Assembly (NCBI GenBank): GCA_010093605.1 | Contig: MU004192.1 | Coordinates: forward strand, 4,770 to 68,769 | From: Lophium mytilinum | Taxonomy: Eukaryota > Ascomycota > Dothideomycetes > Mytilinidiales > Mytilinidiaceae | Length of the DNA: 64,000 nucleotides | Reading direction: 5' to 3' | Shown: positions 1 to 10,978 of the stretch, piece by piece | How positions within the stretch are numbered: the stretch's first letter is position 1 | Layout of the letters: each line of letters starts with the position of its first letter | Notes under the pieces: generated by a model | What the model was told of the DNA's origin: nothing | Seen by the model: the letters and a program-made list of their open reading frames with translations, nothing else | Databases searched by the model: none | Position numbers and translations under genes: made by a program

Positions 1-800
1 CTTTAAATTTAATTATATATACTATATATAGTATTATAGCTCTATTATAGTATCTTAATATCTAGAAGTTATTATATATAGTAGTAGAAGGCTACTTAAT
101 TATAGGGCTATACTCTATACTACTAGCCGCCCTCTTTTCTTACTCTCTATATCTACCTAGAGCTATAACTACAGCCTATAAAATATTTCTAAATTACTAG
201 AATACTATTATATTATATAATAAGTAACTTTTCTTATAAATATTTTTAATTTTATATTATAGTAGTTCTATATAGTGCTAGTTAAGGTCTTTATTAACTA
301 TAAGGCTAGCATTATACTAAACTCTTTAAGTAACTTCTATTATTTAGAATCTTACCTCTATATATAACTACTACTACTACTATAGCCTATATATTAATTC
401 TAAGTTAATAGATTACTATTATATTATATATTATATATAATTCTTTATATATTTCTTCTATACTATATTATAGTAGTTACATATAGTAGTAGTTATACTA
501 ATTCTTAAGCGCAAGGCTATTCTTATACTAAACCCTTTTAGTAATTTCTATTCTATACCTATATACTCTATAGCCTCTCTATATCTATCTTAAGCTACTA
601 CTATAGCTTATAAATTAAATTAAAGTTAATAGAACGCTATTATATTATATTCTAAGTATTCTTCTTTATATATATACTCTATTTTATATTATAGTAGTTA
701 AATACGGTGGTATAAGGTTATACTACATATAATTCTTAAAGGTTAATTTTCTCTATATTAAACTTACTTCTCTCTATATAACTCTAACTCTCTAGCCCCT
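1..800. repeat. Diverged tandem repeat, period about 211-221 bp
   Basis: A block containing TAGCCTATA, then CTATTATATTATAT, TATTATAGTAGTT and a terminal CTCTCTATATCTA recurs. The TAGCCTATA-like landmark lies at about 172, 383 and 604, giving spacings of 211 and 221 bases. The first 170 bases match the second half of the unit, so at least three and a half copies are present. The copies differ mainly by transitions and small indels, as expected for a RIP-mutated tandem array. The array may extend left beyond the window. Confidence 0.6.
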
Positions 801-2075
801 ATAATAAAGAAGTAATTATTCCCTTATAAGTATAGAGTTTATTTTTATATTCTTCTAGCTTAGTTTTAATATTAAGTAGGTATTTAAGTTTCTTATATAT
901 AGCTTCTAAGTTATTATTCTTTTTATTATATTTATCTTTAAGAACTCTAATTTTATCTTAGAGCTTATACTACGCTTTCTAGTTATTCTTATATATTTAC
1001 TAAAGAATCTTAGTTATAGCTTAATAGCTTCTAAGAATATAGAAGAAGTAGATAGAATTAGCTTAAATTTATATAAGGAAGTCCTAAGAGTCTATAATCT
1101 TAATTAAGCTATTAAACTATTTATTACTAGATAGAAGTAAATAGTCTAGAAATTTAGTAATATTATTAATAAAGTTAAGAAACGTGCCTAGATTATAGCT
1201 ATAGCTAGAAGTATAGTACTTCATAATAAAGCTATAAACTATTAGGTCTAGAGTATATACTAAGTTATTAATATAATTATCTTTAGTAGCGTCTTTATCT
1301 TAGGTAAGCTAATTCTCTTTCTTTTAGGTTAGCTAAGTATCTATATACACTATTTAGGTAGACTACTAAATATTTTCTTTATTCTAGAAGCTTATCTTAG
1401 ATATCTTTTAAAAAAGTGCGCTATTTAGAGTCTTATAGAAAGACTTAGAGAGTATATAGAACTAGAAGTAGAATAGTAGAAAGTAGAAGGCTAGTTATAA
1501 GCTACTACGCCTAGAATATCTAGATTCTTTATTAGTAGGGACTTTAGTATCTAGTAGAGGCGGTAGATTACTTATTATAGAGGGTATAGTAATAGCGCTT
1601 AGTAAGGTAATATAGTATAGCTATATACTATTTAGTATTATATATATAGTTATATAGATATACTTATTAAATAGTTAGATAGCTTAGTAAATAGAAATTA
1701 AGGGTTAAAGTATAAGAGTTAAAGTAGTAATAGTAAAAAAGAATTAGTACTAGTTAGAGTATTAGATATAACCTAATATTATAGTTATAGTATAGAGAAG
1801 CTTAGTAGTATATAATAACTAAATAGATTAATTTTAAGAGGTTATATAAAAAGTAAAAAGAGAGGCTTTTAGATAGAAACTATATATATAAAGAAGAAAG
1901 GTATATAGATACTAGGTAATATAATAGATATAGAGGTAGAAGGCCGGTAATAGATAAATATATAACTAGAGAGTAGGGCGTAATCTATTATATAGATTAT
2001 ATCTACTTAAGAGTCTATTATAAATATTAGCTAGATAAATAGAGCTTTAAAGTATAGATAAATAGAAATAAAGAA

Positions 2076-2165
2076 TTAATAATTCTATACTAGGTTTTTT
2101 CTTTATATATATCTATTTTTTCCTCTATATATATTTATTTATATCTAATCTTCTAATTAGTCTAA
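2076..2165 (+). repeat. Left arm of 90 bp inverted repeat
   Basis: These 90 bases match the reverse complement of 2761-2850 without gaps. The few differences (about six or seven) are C/T type, as RIP would produce. The spacer is about 595 bases and has no coding potential. The pair could be the terminal inverted repeats of a small DNA transposon or the ends of two inverted copies; no clear target-site duplication is visible. Confidence 0.7.
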
Positions 2166-2760
2166 AGAGGTTCTATAAGGCCTTTAATTTACTTACTTAG
2201 ATTTACTACTAATTCTAAATACTCTCTTTAAGTATAGTATAGCTATAAGTAATTATAATCTTATTTTTAATCTCTTTCTCTATAATATACCTCTTACTAT
2301 AGCCCTTCTACTACTCTAATTACTAGCTTCTTAACCTTAGATAGTGTATATACTACTTTCTATTAAGAAGCTTTAATATTAGATAGTATTATATAATTAG
2401 TATATAGAGGCGTTAATAAATTAAAATAGCTAGAGAGGCGTAGTAGTAATATAGGGGGGCTAGGTTTAATATAGAGAGGCTATAATAAGGTAAGAATTTA
2501 ACTATTTTAGTACTTATAGATATATAGATAGTAATATAATAGCCTATATATACTATAGAAAATAGAAAGTATATATAGTAAAATAAGTATACTATATAGC
2601 CTTACTATAACTATAGCTTTATATATAGCCTTATATACTACCTATATATATAGCCTTATCTATAGCCTTAATAGGCTACTAGAAATAGTAAGAATATATA
2701 GTAAAATAGAAAGGCTATATAGCCTTACTATTTTAAGCGCTAGAGCTTTCTTTAAGATCT

Positions 2761-2850
2761 TTAGACTAATTAAAAGATTAGATATAAATAGATATATATA
2801 GAGGAGAAAATAGATATATATAGAGGAAAAACCTAGTATAGAATTATTAG
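2761..2850 (-). repeat. Right arm of 90 bp inverted repeat
   Basis: Reverse-complement partner of 2076-2165. Both arms include TCTATACTAGG and TTTATATCTAATCTT when read in the same sense. Arm lengths are equal, and the mismatches are transitions. Confidence 0.7.
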
Positions 2851-3834
2851 TTTTCTAGAAATATATCTTTTATATAGTATATATTTACTATATTATTTTA
2901 TTAAGTAACTCTAGTATATAGCTAGATATCTAGCTAATTATATTAATAGAAACTAACTACTCTTCTATCTTCTTTAGTAGATATAGATATAGCCTAATCT
3001 ATATCTATATTTTTTATTTTAAATATTCTAATAAACTTATTTACTTCTACTAAAAATACTTTTTAAATAGAGAATATAACTATATTAGGCTATAGAATAG
3101 ATATCTTTTAAGTTTTCTACTCTTTTATAGAAAAATTCTAGCTATATTTAGCTAGTTACTTATAGATAATAAAGTACTATTTACTCTATTTACTAATAGA
3201 TTAGCTATTTACTATTTTATTTTTACTATTAGCTTTATCTTTATTAGCTTTCTACTCTAATATATAATATATTTTAATATTTATCTTTTATACTAAGGCG
3301 GGCCTTATACTTTTTCTTAATATTCTTTACTAGAAACTAAAAGATATTATCTAGTATAATATAAAAGAGTTAAAGTTAGGCTAGTATATTAATCTATATT
3401 ATAAATACTATAAATAGTTTAGTTTCTAGTTCTATAAGATCTATATTTATATTAGTAGAGTCTAGGGCTAGTATAGGCGTCTATTCTCCGCTTTTCTCTT
3501 TCTTCGCCTTATTACGCGACGCGGCTCCGGGTTGGATTTAGGCTTGGGTTCTTTATCTAACGGATGGTCGTTTTCTCTAGGGAGCGTTATGGATTCCTTG
3601 CGGTTTCGACGGTTGGATGCCGGATGGGCGATCCCAGAGGGAGGTCATGAGTCACTGGTGCAACTTGGTCTGCGTGAAACGTCAGCTTCTGAACACTTAA
3701 GCCATGTTCTTGGTGATCTTACCGTCTTCGTTCTGATCTGTCTCCGCCATTGCTTTGCTTCGCGGGGACCGTAACGTCTCCAACCTCACTCTCGCTGTCT
3801 ATCGCTTTCGCTGTCGTCGCTGCTGTCGACCAAT

Positions 3835-4156
3835 ATGGGTATGTGAGCGACCGGCTTTGTAAGCCCGGCGTTGACATCTCCATCTGCTCCTAGCTCCTCG
3901 ACAGGGTGAACCAATGCTATGACTAGGCACAGCTGCCGCGAAAACAGCAGCGCATCAGACGATCGCAGAAGCCTTCTTCACGGCTTCAATGAAAGCTTCT
4001 GCTACGGAGCGCAAGGGCTTTGTACCATGGCGCAATTCCAGCTACGCGATCTACGTAGAGACGGGCCCTGGCTATGGTGCGGAGATTGGGAAGATCCTGC
4101 AGGCTACGGGAAAGATCTGCGAACATAGTAGGGTGAAGGCTTTTGAAATAAGATAG
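3835..4156 (+). CDS. Possible small spliced gene, 75 residues
   Basis: A four-base first exon ATGG (3835-3838) is followed by a good donor GTATGT, a 94 nt putative intron (3839-3932) with TATGAC near its end and acceptor GGCACAG, and a second exon to TAG at 4154-4156. The joined frame gives a 75-residue protein starting MAAAKTAAHQTIAEAFF and containing ETGPGYGAEIGKI. I do not recognise the family. It lies about 340 bases from the edge of the RIP block. Without the intron no convincing gene exists here, so the call rests on the splice-site and frame match alone. It could be a gene fragment. Confidence 0.35.
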
Positions 4157-4455
4157 CTTAATGTGGAGGACGCAACAGGTGTGCATTTAGATTCGTAGGA
4201 ATTATATATCTATTCCCGCATTCCAGTGGGAAAGTTTAATATGTGGTCTTTAATCGGCAAGGTGGACCAAGAGGAAGAGAGAAACACGGCGCCGGGCGGT
4301 AAGGCTCTGAGATAGCTGCGAAGATCCCGAGCCCTATACCTGAGGGCCCTGGGCACAAATCAAATTCGGTCCGCGCAAGCTTCCTACTGCAAACATCGAG
4401 TCGTCCGTAAGGATGCGCTGTTGTGAGACCGGCTGCATCAATACCCCACCTAGTC

Positions 4456-5235
4456 CTAAGCCCACTCTCCTCTGTTGAAAATGAGATCGCCGTCAATAGT
4501 CTCCATCTTTCGGTAACGGCCCGGGAAGTAGAGTTCGATCCATGAGCGCTCTTCTTCCCCATGCCCGTCGTCTACATCTACAACCAAGCTGTCGGGTATA
4601 TGTGCCGAGATGAATGTCATGACCGTATCGAACCAGATTCTCCGCGCGACTTCCTTTTCTCCTCGGGACAGCGTGTAGTCCAGAGGCTCCCTTGCGACGA
4701 TAATTAGTCGGTTGAGCTGAGCCAGTATAGGAGACCACAATTCCATATCTGGCAGTGCGGCGTCATAGCCCTCAATAACAATACAGAGTTTGCGAATCCG
4801 TCCAATTTCAGCAGGGGTGAAGTTTGTTCGAAGCCTAAGTCCGTTGTCGTAGTCGAATGGGTAACGAAACGTGTTTTTGCTGTACATAATCCCGTAGGCC
4901 TCCTCGCGGACCTGCTTAGAAACGAGTAGCAGATTCGTTTCCAGGTCGGAACAAGGACCACTGCGATTCAAAAGGTTCGAGTAGATCAGACCTCGTGATG
5001 AAAAGCAAGCGTCGTTGAAAGTGTCCTGGACGAGGCAATAGTGATAAATTTCGTTGCGCAGCTCAGCTGGAAGGCGAAGGAACCCTGTGGGGTTTGGCAT
5101 TGAAGAGAGTATCTCCGCTAGGGATTCCGTGAGTCGCAAAGGCTTCGGAGTCGAGCACGATACTTCTTGAAGGGTTGGCGAAGGCTTCTGCTTGTGTTTG
5201 TGCTTGGAGGAAAAACTCTTCTGGAAGATGGCCAT
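4456..5235 (-). CDS. 2EXR / F-box-like domain protein
   Basis: Single-exon gene of 259 residues, starting at ATG 5235 (MAIFQKSF); the upstream in-frame extension has no ATG. Around residues 75-92 it carries FLRLPAELRNEIYHYC, the diagnostic start of the fungal 2EXR/F-box-like domain, followed by NLLLVSKQVREEAYGIMYSKN. Proteins of this group are abundant in filamentous ascomycetes and have no established biochemical role; a link to ubiquitin ligase adaptors is only suggested by resemblance to F-boxes. The next gene (5417-6238, same strand) is a clear paralogue with the same architecture, so this is a tandem duplication. Confidence 0.8.
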   Translation of the reverse strand: MAIFQKSFSSKHKHKQKPSPTLQEVSCSTPKPLRLTESLAEILSSMPNPTGFLRLPAELRNEIYHYCLVQDTFNDACFSSRGLIYSNLLNRSGPCSDLETNLLLVSKQVREEAYGIMYSKNTFRYPFDYDNGLRLRTNFTPAEIGRIRKLCIVIEGYDAALPDMELWSPILAQLNRLIIVAREPLDYTLSRGEKEVARRIWFDTVMTFISAHIPDSLVVDVDDGHGEEERSWIELYFPGRYRKMETIDGDLIFNRGEWA

Positions 5236-5416
5236 GGCGGCTCCAGTTTTGCACACTCTGAACTCGCTTTTCAAGCTTCTACACCAAAATTCGCGAGTCA
5301 AGTGCGGTGAAGAATGGTAGTCAGAGGGAACGAAAAGATAGAGCTGAAGTGTTGATGAGGAGCAGTGTGTGGCGCAGCAGGCAGCCGGATTCCCAACCTG
5401 GTGTTCAGCTCCAGCT

Positions 5417-6238
5417 TCATGTCATCCAATCTGCACCCCAGGATGGTCGCTGTGGGTTCAGTGTCTGACCGCCACGCTTGAAGACCCGGTCGCCATAGAC
5501 CGTCTTCACCATACGATGGCGATTCGGAAAATATCTCATCATCACTGCACCTGTGTCCTCTCTGTCGTTATCGTCCAGTTCAACGACGAGGTTATATCGC
5601 ACGTTCTGAGCGACGAACTCTATCATCCGATCACACCATACCGCCCATGTGTCAGCGATATTCTGGTACTGATTCAGTATCAAGGCATTGACTACCTCCG
5701 ACTCCGGAAGAATGGGTTGCTTCGCCACAATAACCAACTTGGTCAAACCCGCGAAGACAGGACCCCAAACTTCCACACCAGGCATCTTGTCATTGTCATA
5801 TCCCTTGTCCGATAACACGATCCAAACTTTCCTAATGCGCATTATGTTCGCCGCGGATATGTATCCAACAAGTTTACGTTCGTTTTCGCGGCTAACAGCG
5901 AACATGAAGGCGTTCTCCCCGTACAGAATCTCGACAGCCTCCGCACTCACTTGCTTCGAAACAAGCAAGAGGTTCTTCTTTCGATCTTGCACTTTGTATA
6001 CCCTTGTGATCCTCCAGTCCTCGGGGACTCTGACGGGAGACTCGCGGACGAGGCAGTATCGGTAAATCTCTCGGCGCAACTCCAACGGTAGATCAAACAG
6101 TCCGATGGGATTGGGAGGTGTTGAAAGAATTCCTGTCATGTCGGGAGAGGGTAGCGTGCCAGACTCTGGTGGAGGTGCCTGTGCTTGCAATGGTTTTGAG
6201 AAAGACCGCATTTTCTTCAGAAATGTCATTGAAGGCAT
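5417..6238 (-). CDS. 2EXR / F-box-like domain protein, tandem paralogue
   Basis: Single exon, 273 residues from ATG at 6238. It holds LFDLPLELRREIYRYCLV (about residues 47-64) and KKNLLLVSKQVSAEAVEIL, matching the neighbouring protein encoded at 4456-5235. The two also share a middle stretch of the type IMRIRKVWIVL / IGRIRKLCIVI, a LDKLVIVA-like strand and a C-terminal YFPNRHRM / YFPGRYRK block. The divergence is considerable, so the duplication is not recent. Function unknown. The spacing to the downstream paralogue is 181 bases. Confidence 0.8.
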   Translation of the reverse strand: MPSMTFLKKMRSFSKPLQAQAPPPESGTLPSPDMTGILSTPPNPIGLFDLPLELRREIYRYCLVRESPVRVPEDWRITRVYKVQDRKKNLLLVSKQVSAEAVEILYGENAFMFAVSRENERKLVGYISAANIMRIRKVWIVLSDKGYDNDKMPGVEVWGPVFAGLTKLVIVAKQPILPESEVVNALILNQYQNIADTWAVWCDRMIEFVAQNVRYNLVVELDDNDREDTGAVMMRYFPNRHRMVKTVYGDRVFKRGGQTLNPQRPSWGADWMT

Positions 6239-7870
6239 CGTGTTCCTAATTACAGAGTGGCGATGGCTGAACGCGTCTGTAGTGCTTGATATAACGCTGC
6301 CGGTGGCGTATATGGTTGCAGTAGTAGTCTCTATATGAGCTGGAGTCGAGGATGAGTCGTGTGGGTGTTTGATTGTTGATGTCGGTGACCCGAGGGTGTA
6401 ACGGCGATATATTCAAGACCGAAACCCTCCAACTCCATGCGCATGGCAAGTTGACATGTATAGCCTCCGAATTGAACGTCTCGACAGGTTTTCAACAGGG
6501 AGGTAGGCGGGCGAGGACGTTACTGTCGAGATACAAAGGCATGTTTACACGAGGAAAGCTCCAGGCGGTGCCATGATGACCGTTCGGTAATGATCTGATT
6601 AGATTAGATGAGGTCACGTGCCTTCTCTCCGGTCCCAAGATGTCCAACATTCATCCCATCACACATTTATTATTCTTCAATCAACCATCCAAATCTTCAC
6701 CGACCAAGCTGCCAAAAACCGCCCCAGTCTAGTGATATGCTCCGGCTGTAACGCCATTCTGCCCTCTAAGTCGTGCTCCTACAGCAACCTCAAGATCATC
6801 CCAATGCCCCTAGCAGGCCTTGAAAGTTGCTTCGCCGCGAAAACTAACGGGACGCATTATTCTCAGCCCGGAGCTTGTAGGAAATTCGTGACGTTACTCA
6901 GTGCTTCTCGTCCTTGCAGGACCGACAGACCTGAGCGCGGCTGCACCAACCTTCGGAGTTACCGAGCTGTTTGCGAAGGCGAATCAGTATGAATTCTTAT
7001 CAATGCATAGCGCTGAGTCTTACGGATCTTCGGTCGTGGAGGTCAATAGAGCTGGCAAGTGCTAATGAGGAAGTAGGACTGGCGAGTCCGAATCTGCTGG
7101 TGTCTGCCTCGACCTCGCGGTGTCACCTCTGCTGGCACAGGAAGGGTTTCTGGTCGTTGAGAAGGCAGAAAGGCTGTTCTTGGCGAAGATTTGATAGTGC
7201 ACGGACGATCATTGAATGGCGAAGATGAAGAAAGACGTGAGAATAAATGTAAGGTTAGGATTAGAGTTTGATCTTTCAACGAATATTCTCCAGTTGTGAT
7301 TCGAGCGTGTGCATCGGTGTCGTAACGAGATTAATCAATGACTTTGCTTCTGCGCCTCAATTCTCGTCCTCTAAGGAGTTGAGTGCGAACAACTGTAGCC
7401 GGTGCAGAAGACATAATTTCTCAAATTGATCACGCCGCAATGACTTCTCCTGGGACTACCTGGAGTGCGTCAGCGACCCAGCACAAGATTGACCGCAAGA
7501 TGGTAGCAAGGAAGGGTCGATGGTCTCGCCTTTCAAGGTGCACAAGTTCCTTTTTTTAGCGATAGCTTGGACCATTACAATATAGTCTTACGTGTGAGTG
7601 AGCTCCGTTCCGCGTATGATGAATTTTAAGTCTGAATATAGGGGTTGACGATATTTAAATGTATTTCTGAGGTGAAGATAAACTAGACGAAGGAAGGATA
7701 AGTGCAAGTCGGAAACCGCAACTCCACGAGAACGGCTCAATATGCCAAATCCCCGACTCCAAACACCCGGTCTGTAAATGCACCCAATCAAGAAGCCCAT
7801 CAGAAAAACACGCAAGAAATCGACTCTAAAGTTTACTCACCAAACCGGATTTCCGCGTCATTGGTCCTTG
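6239..7870. other. Gene-poor stretch, 1.6 kb
   Basis: Upstream of the 2EXR gene and downstream of the TLC gene. Short open frames occur on both strands (for example around 6618-6992, plus). A putative intron at about 6870-6919 (GTAGGA..TTGCAG) does not join frames without a stop. No gene is supported. Confidence 0.5.
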
Positions 7871-9035
7871 TTACGCTTTCCTCCGACTCCTGACCTCCCT
7901 CTTCTCAATCTCCACACTCCTTCTCCCGACGGCATCAATTCCCCTGGCCAGGTTAATGTCCTCCTTCCCCGAAACGTGGATTGGGACCCCTTCCGCCCCG
8001 CCATCCGTGTCCGTCTCCACATCCACTCCCTCTACTAACACCTCCTCCTTCGCGGCCTTCTTAGTGCCCTTCGTGCCAAGCGGTGGGTCGAAGCGCTTCC
8101 GCACCGTCTCAATCATTCTCCCAAACCACACCCAGTTCAACCCATTCAATATGATGTTTGCCCCGAGATAAGTCACGGCCAGCCACATAGGCATGGCCCT
8201 GTTCCCCGCAAAGCGCATGATGTCGGAATCGGGGTTCAAGCTGGGTTTGGCGGCCCAGTCGATGGGGACGTCACGCATCTCGGAGGTGAGAGCGCGGTAG
8301 ATGTCGTAGAACACGCGGACAGATTGGTAGGAGCCCCAGACTAGACGCGAACAGAAAAAGGTGAAAAGGAGAGCCATGCCGTTATAAAGCTGGACGGTGG
8401 AGCCGGTGAGGTTCAGCTTGTCGCAAAACCAGTGGACGTTGAGGAAGGGAGAGGAGAGCTCGTAGAGGATGAAGGTTGAACCGTAGAAATTGAGGAAGGG
8501 GCGCTGGCCATATTAGTAGGGTTCTTTGAGTATAGCAGTGGAGTCAGCATACGTATCCAAGAGAGAAAACGAACAAAGCGCTGACAGCATGCGCGAGCAT
8601 GCCCCAGCCAAAGATGTGCACATTCATGGACGTGATGCACAGGTCCCAAAGGAAATACCCTCCCGCAAACGACTGGATCATGCCCGACGCCCCCGTGTAC
8701 CCCCAGATCTTCTCCGACCAAGTCATAGCCGCACGTTCCTTATCCACCCACATAACCCACAGGGCGAAGGTGTTGATGAGGGACGATTGAACGAAGGACA
8801 CGACGTGGACGTTCCAGTTGAGCCTGGTGCGCTTGTTGAAGCCTGCGTAGACGCGCGGAAAGAGGCGGGAGGAGATCCATGGCGCGAAGTAGAGGTTGAC
8901 GCAGGTATAGAAGAGGAACGCGAAGATCAGCTCGTGGATGTGCAGCGGGAGCACCGTGAAGTGGAAGAAGTCGGCGAAGGGCCTGATGAAGTTGGCGAGG
9001 GCGGGCGGCGCTGGGATGGGGAACGGGTCGAGCAT
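7871..9035 (-). CDS. TLC-domain (TRAM/LAG1/CLN8-like) membrane protein
   Basis: Two exons, 9035-8553 and 8503-7871, separated by a 49 nt intron (donor GTATGC, branch-like TACTAAT, acceptor GGCCAG). The product has 372 residues. Hydrophobic segments lie near residues 36-55, 80-98, 118-136, 145-161, 200-220 and 262-290. The stretch around FAGGYFLWDLCITSM followed by GWGMLAHAVSALFVFS resembles the core of TLC-domain proteins of the TMEM56/TLCD type, which are multi-pass proteins of the secretory pathway, some acting in lipid metabolism. The C-terminal 70 residues are charged and hydrophilic. It lacks the double-His signature I would expect in a ceramide synthase, so I do not call it LAG1. Confidence 0.7.
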
Positions 9036-9745
9036 CGTATCGTGGTTGGTGAATATATGTGCGACGCAAGGGCCGAGATGCGAGGAACGGAGGTACGAGG
9101 AGGGGGTGTGTTGGCGGGGACTAGCTGCAAGAGGGAAGTATTCGAGGCGTCGGGGCAGCTCTCCCGCGCGCAGGGCCGAGAGAGAGAGGGAGGGAGGTTC
9201 GAGGTCGAGGTTGAGTATGGATATAAATATAAAGAAGAGGGTGGTGAGAAGGGACTCGGTGCCCCGGTGGTCACGCGGCAGCCTGCAAGCGCCTCTTGCA
9301 GCGACGCTCGTGGTTGGCCACCTAAGACATTTTGTTGGGGAGCTCTTCCGGCCACGTTGATCCGCTCCGACGACACCTACATGACTCGGCCGTCACGAGC
9401 TCCATCGCGAAGACAATGCATCATGTTTTATATAGAGGTCCCGCGGACCAGTCATGTACTACTAGCCTCCCCGCCTGAGCTGTCATTCTCGCGAGGAGTC
9501 ATTTTGGAAGTATCAAGTCTCATTTCTGGGACGACAATATGCATCAAAATTTGCCTCAAATACAAGGGAAAACTCAACGAGGATATCATGAGTCTTGCCT
9601 AACAGGCATCTTTCGAATCTGTGGGAAACATAGAACACCATCCCGCGTGTTCTTCACCCCCGCATCGTGATGCTTGTAGTCCACACGCAAATATATATAT
9701 TTGTGCAAACCACAGACGAAGGGCCGTTGCAACAACCGCCTCGTA
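9036..9745. other. Intergenic, promoter side of the TLC gene
   Basis: Between the start of the TLC gene and the 3' end of the membrane protein at 9746-10978. The long plus-strand frame crossing this region is antisense to the TLC gene and has an arginine/glutamate composition typical of shadow frames. No gene supported. Confidence 0.5.
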
Positions 9746-10978
9746 TTACCCAAACCTGTTTGTCCAGTCCGGCTTATACGTCCCCTCCGAATCGAAACAA
9801 AAAGAATACCAGAAAACAGCCAACGTCAACGACACCAGAAACATTGACAGAGTGAATGACGCATCATTCAATCTTATGGGAGACCTTTCCTCCTCGCGCA
9901 CTGGCAAAAGCAGGGCCGACTCTTTCCAACTCTTGCCCCACGAACCTGTTGATAGCCACGTCGGTACTCTGAGTAAGAAGGCTATTGTCGCCAGGAGGAT
10001 AAGACAGGCGAAGCAGGGGAAAACGGCCTCGAGATAACGAATGGCTAGGAAGCCACTATCAGAAGCAGTAAAGTCATAGATCCAACAGAAAAGCTCCCGC
10101 ACTGCGCTAGTCCAACCTAGGAAACGATTGCGTATCATGTCTCGGTTTCCGTTTGGAAGCCTGGTGCTGAATGAACCCATCATCTTCAGGAACGGGTTCA
10201 GGTAACGAGGGAGTGTAAGGGGTTGCCACTTGGCTCTGGTTTGCACCAAGAGCGAAGCTAGGAAAAAGAATGCATATCTGATGATCGAAAGGCTGATAAC
10301 GTAGCCTATAAGGTACAATGCGTACGGGCTGTTGTCATCCCAGGTGTCATCGTGAATTGCCGAATGCAGAACTCTGACCCACAAGGATTGCAAGGTCCAC
10401 ACGGCCAAAGCAAAGTGGCCGACCAAAGCGAGCCCTCCGCAGTACCGATCAAACTGGAATGGAACGGGCTGTTCCAGAGGTGTTGTTTCCTCGACATCTC
10501 TCATCCAGTAATCCAGGAGTGTTAGTAACTCAATCAAGAAGAAATTGGCTAAGTACATCCACGCCCAGGCTTGGGTCCACGGAACACCGGAAAAGGATTG
10601 CAGCTTGATAAACTGCGGAAGAGCACCGATCGCAAAACCCAAGGTCCACCGCGCAAACGTTGCTCTTTCTAGAGCCCGTAGCCTGGCTTTGATGGGCTGC
10701 TCCGCCGTGACATGAACACTTTGCGGAGAATCTTCAGGTTGTACGTCGAGCGTGGCTTGGACTGCAATTTTGAAAGACCCGGAATGAATAGAGGTAAAGA
10801 TCAGTCGGATGAGTACAACGACGCTATCGACAGCACAGATGATAGAAGAGCTACAGAGATATGTATGTAACTCTGGGGTGAATCCACAGAGGCGCCTGGA
10901 AGGCTGTAGCATGGTGTTCAGCGCAATCGGAGGAAGAAACCAGAAGGCGGTTTGCCACGAGACTAGCTGTTCGGCCAT
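9746..10978 (-). CDS. Multi-pass membrane protein, unknown function
   Basis: Uninterrupted frame of 410 residues from ATG 10978. At least seven hydrophobic segments are visible, including FWFLPPIALNTML, IICAVDSVVVLIRLIF, WMYLANFFLIELLTLL, LALVGHFALAVWTL, ALYLIGYVISLSIIRY, VFPCFACLILLATIAFLL and FTLSMFLVSLTLAVFW. Segments are spaced along the whole length, and a short hydrophilic loop lies at residues 75-100. Overall shape recalls fungal multi-pass acyltransferase-like or wax-synthase-like hypotheticals, but I see no catalytic HxxxD motif and make no functional call. Confidence 0.65.
   Translation of the reverse strand: MAEQLVSWQTAFWFLPPIALNTMLQPSRRLCGFTPELHTYLCSSSIICAVDSVVVLIRLIFTSIHSGSFKIAVQATLDVQPEDSPQSVHVTAEQPIKARLRALERATFARWTLGFAIGALPQFIKLQSFSGVPWTQAWAWMYLANFFLIELLTLLDYWMRDVEETTPLEQPVPFQFDRYCGGLALVGHFALAVWTLQSLWVRVLHSAIHDDTWDDNSPYALYLIGYVISLSIIRYAFFFLASLLVQTRAKWQPLTLPRYLNPFLKMMGSFSTRLPNGNRDMIRNRFLGWTSAVRELFCWIYDFTASDSGFLAIRYLEAVFPCFACLILLATIAFLLRVPTWLSTGSWGKSWKESALLLPVREEERSPIRLNDASFTLSMFLVSLTLAVFWYSFCFDSEGTYKPDWTNRFG

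Larger units (their letters stand above)
1..3490. repeat. AT-rich RIP-mutated non-coding island
   Basis: Almost every base is A or T and the dinucleotides CpA and TpG are nearly absent: only about a dozen occur by eye in 3.5 kb, while TpA is extremely common. This is the pattern left by repeat-induced point mutation in Pezizomycotina, which turns CpA into TpA on both strands of duplicated DNA. No open reading frame of useful length exists. Composition changes to normal coding-like DNA within a few tens of bases around 3480-3520, so the edge is sharp. The source element family cannot be read from the sequence. Confidence 0.9.

Noticed and set aside
6618-7065. Possible two-exon gene around a GTAGGA..TTGCAG intron
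   Set aside because: Joining the best frames creates a TGA at the junction; no motif supports it.
8526-9602. 358-codon plus-strand frame
   Set aside because: Antisense to the TLC gene; its composition is Arg/Glu/Gly-rich and it contradicts the well-supported spliced gene.
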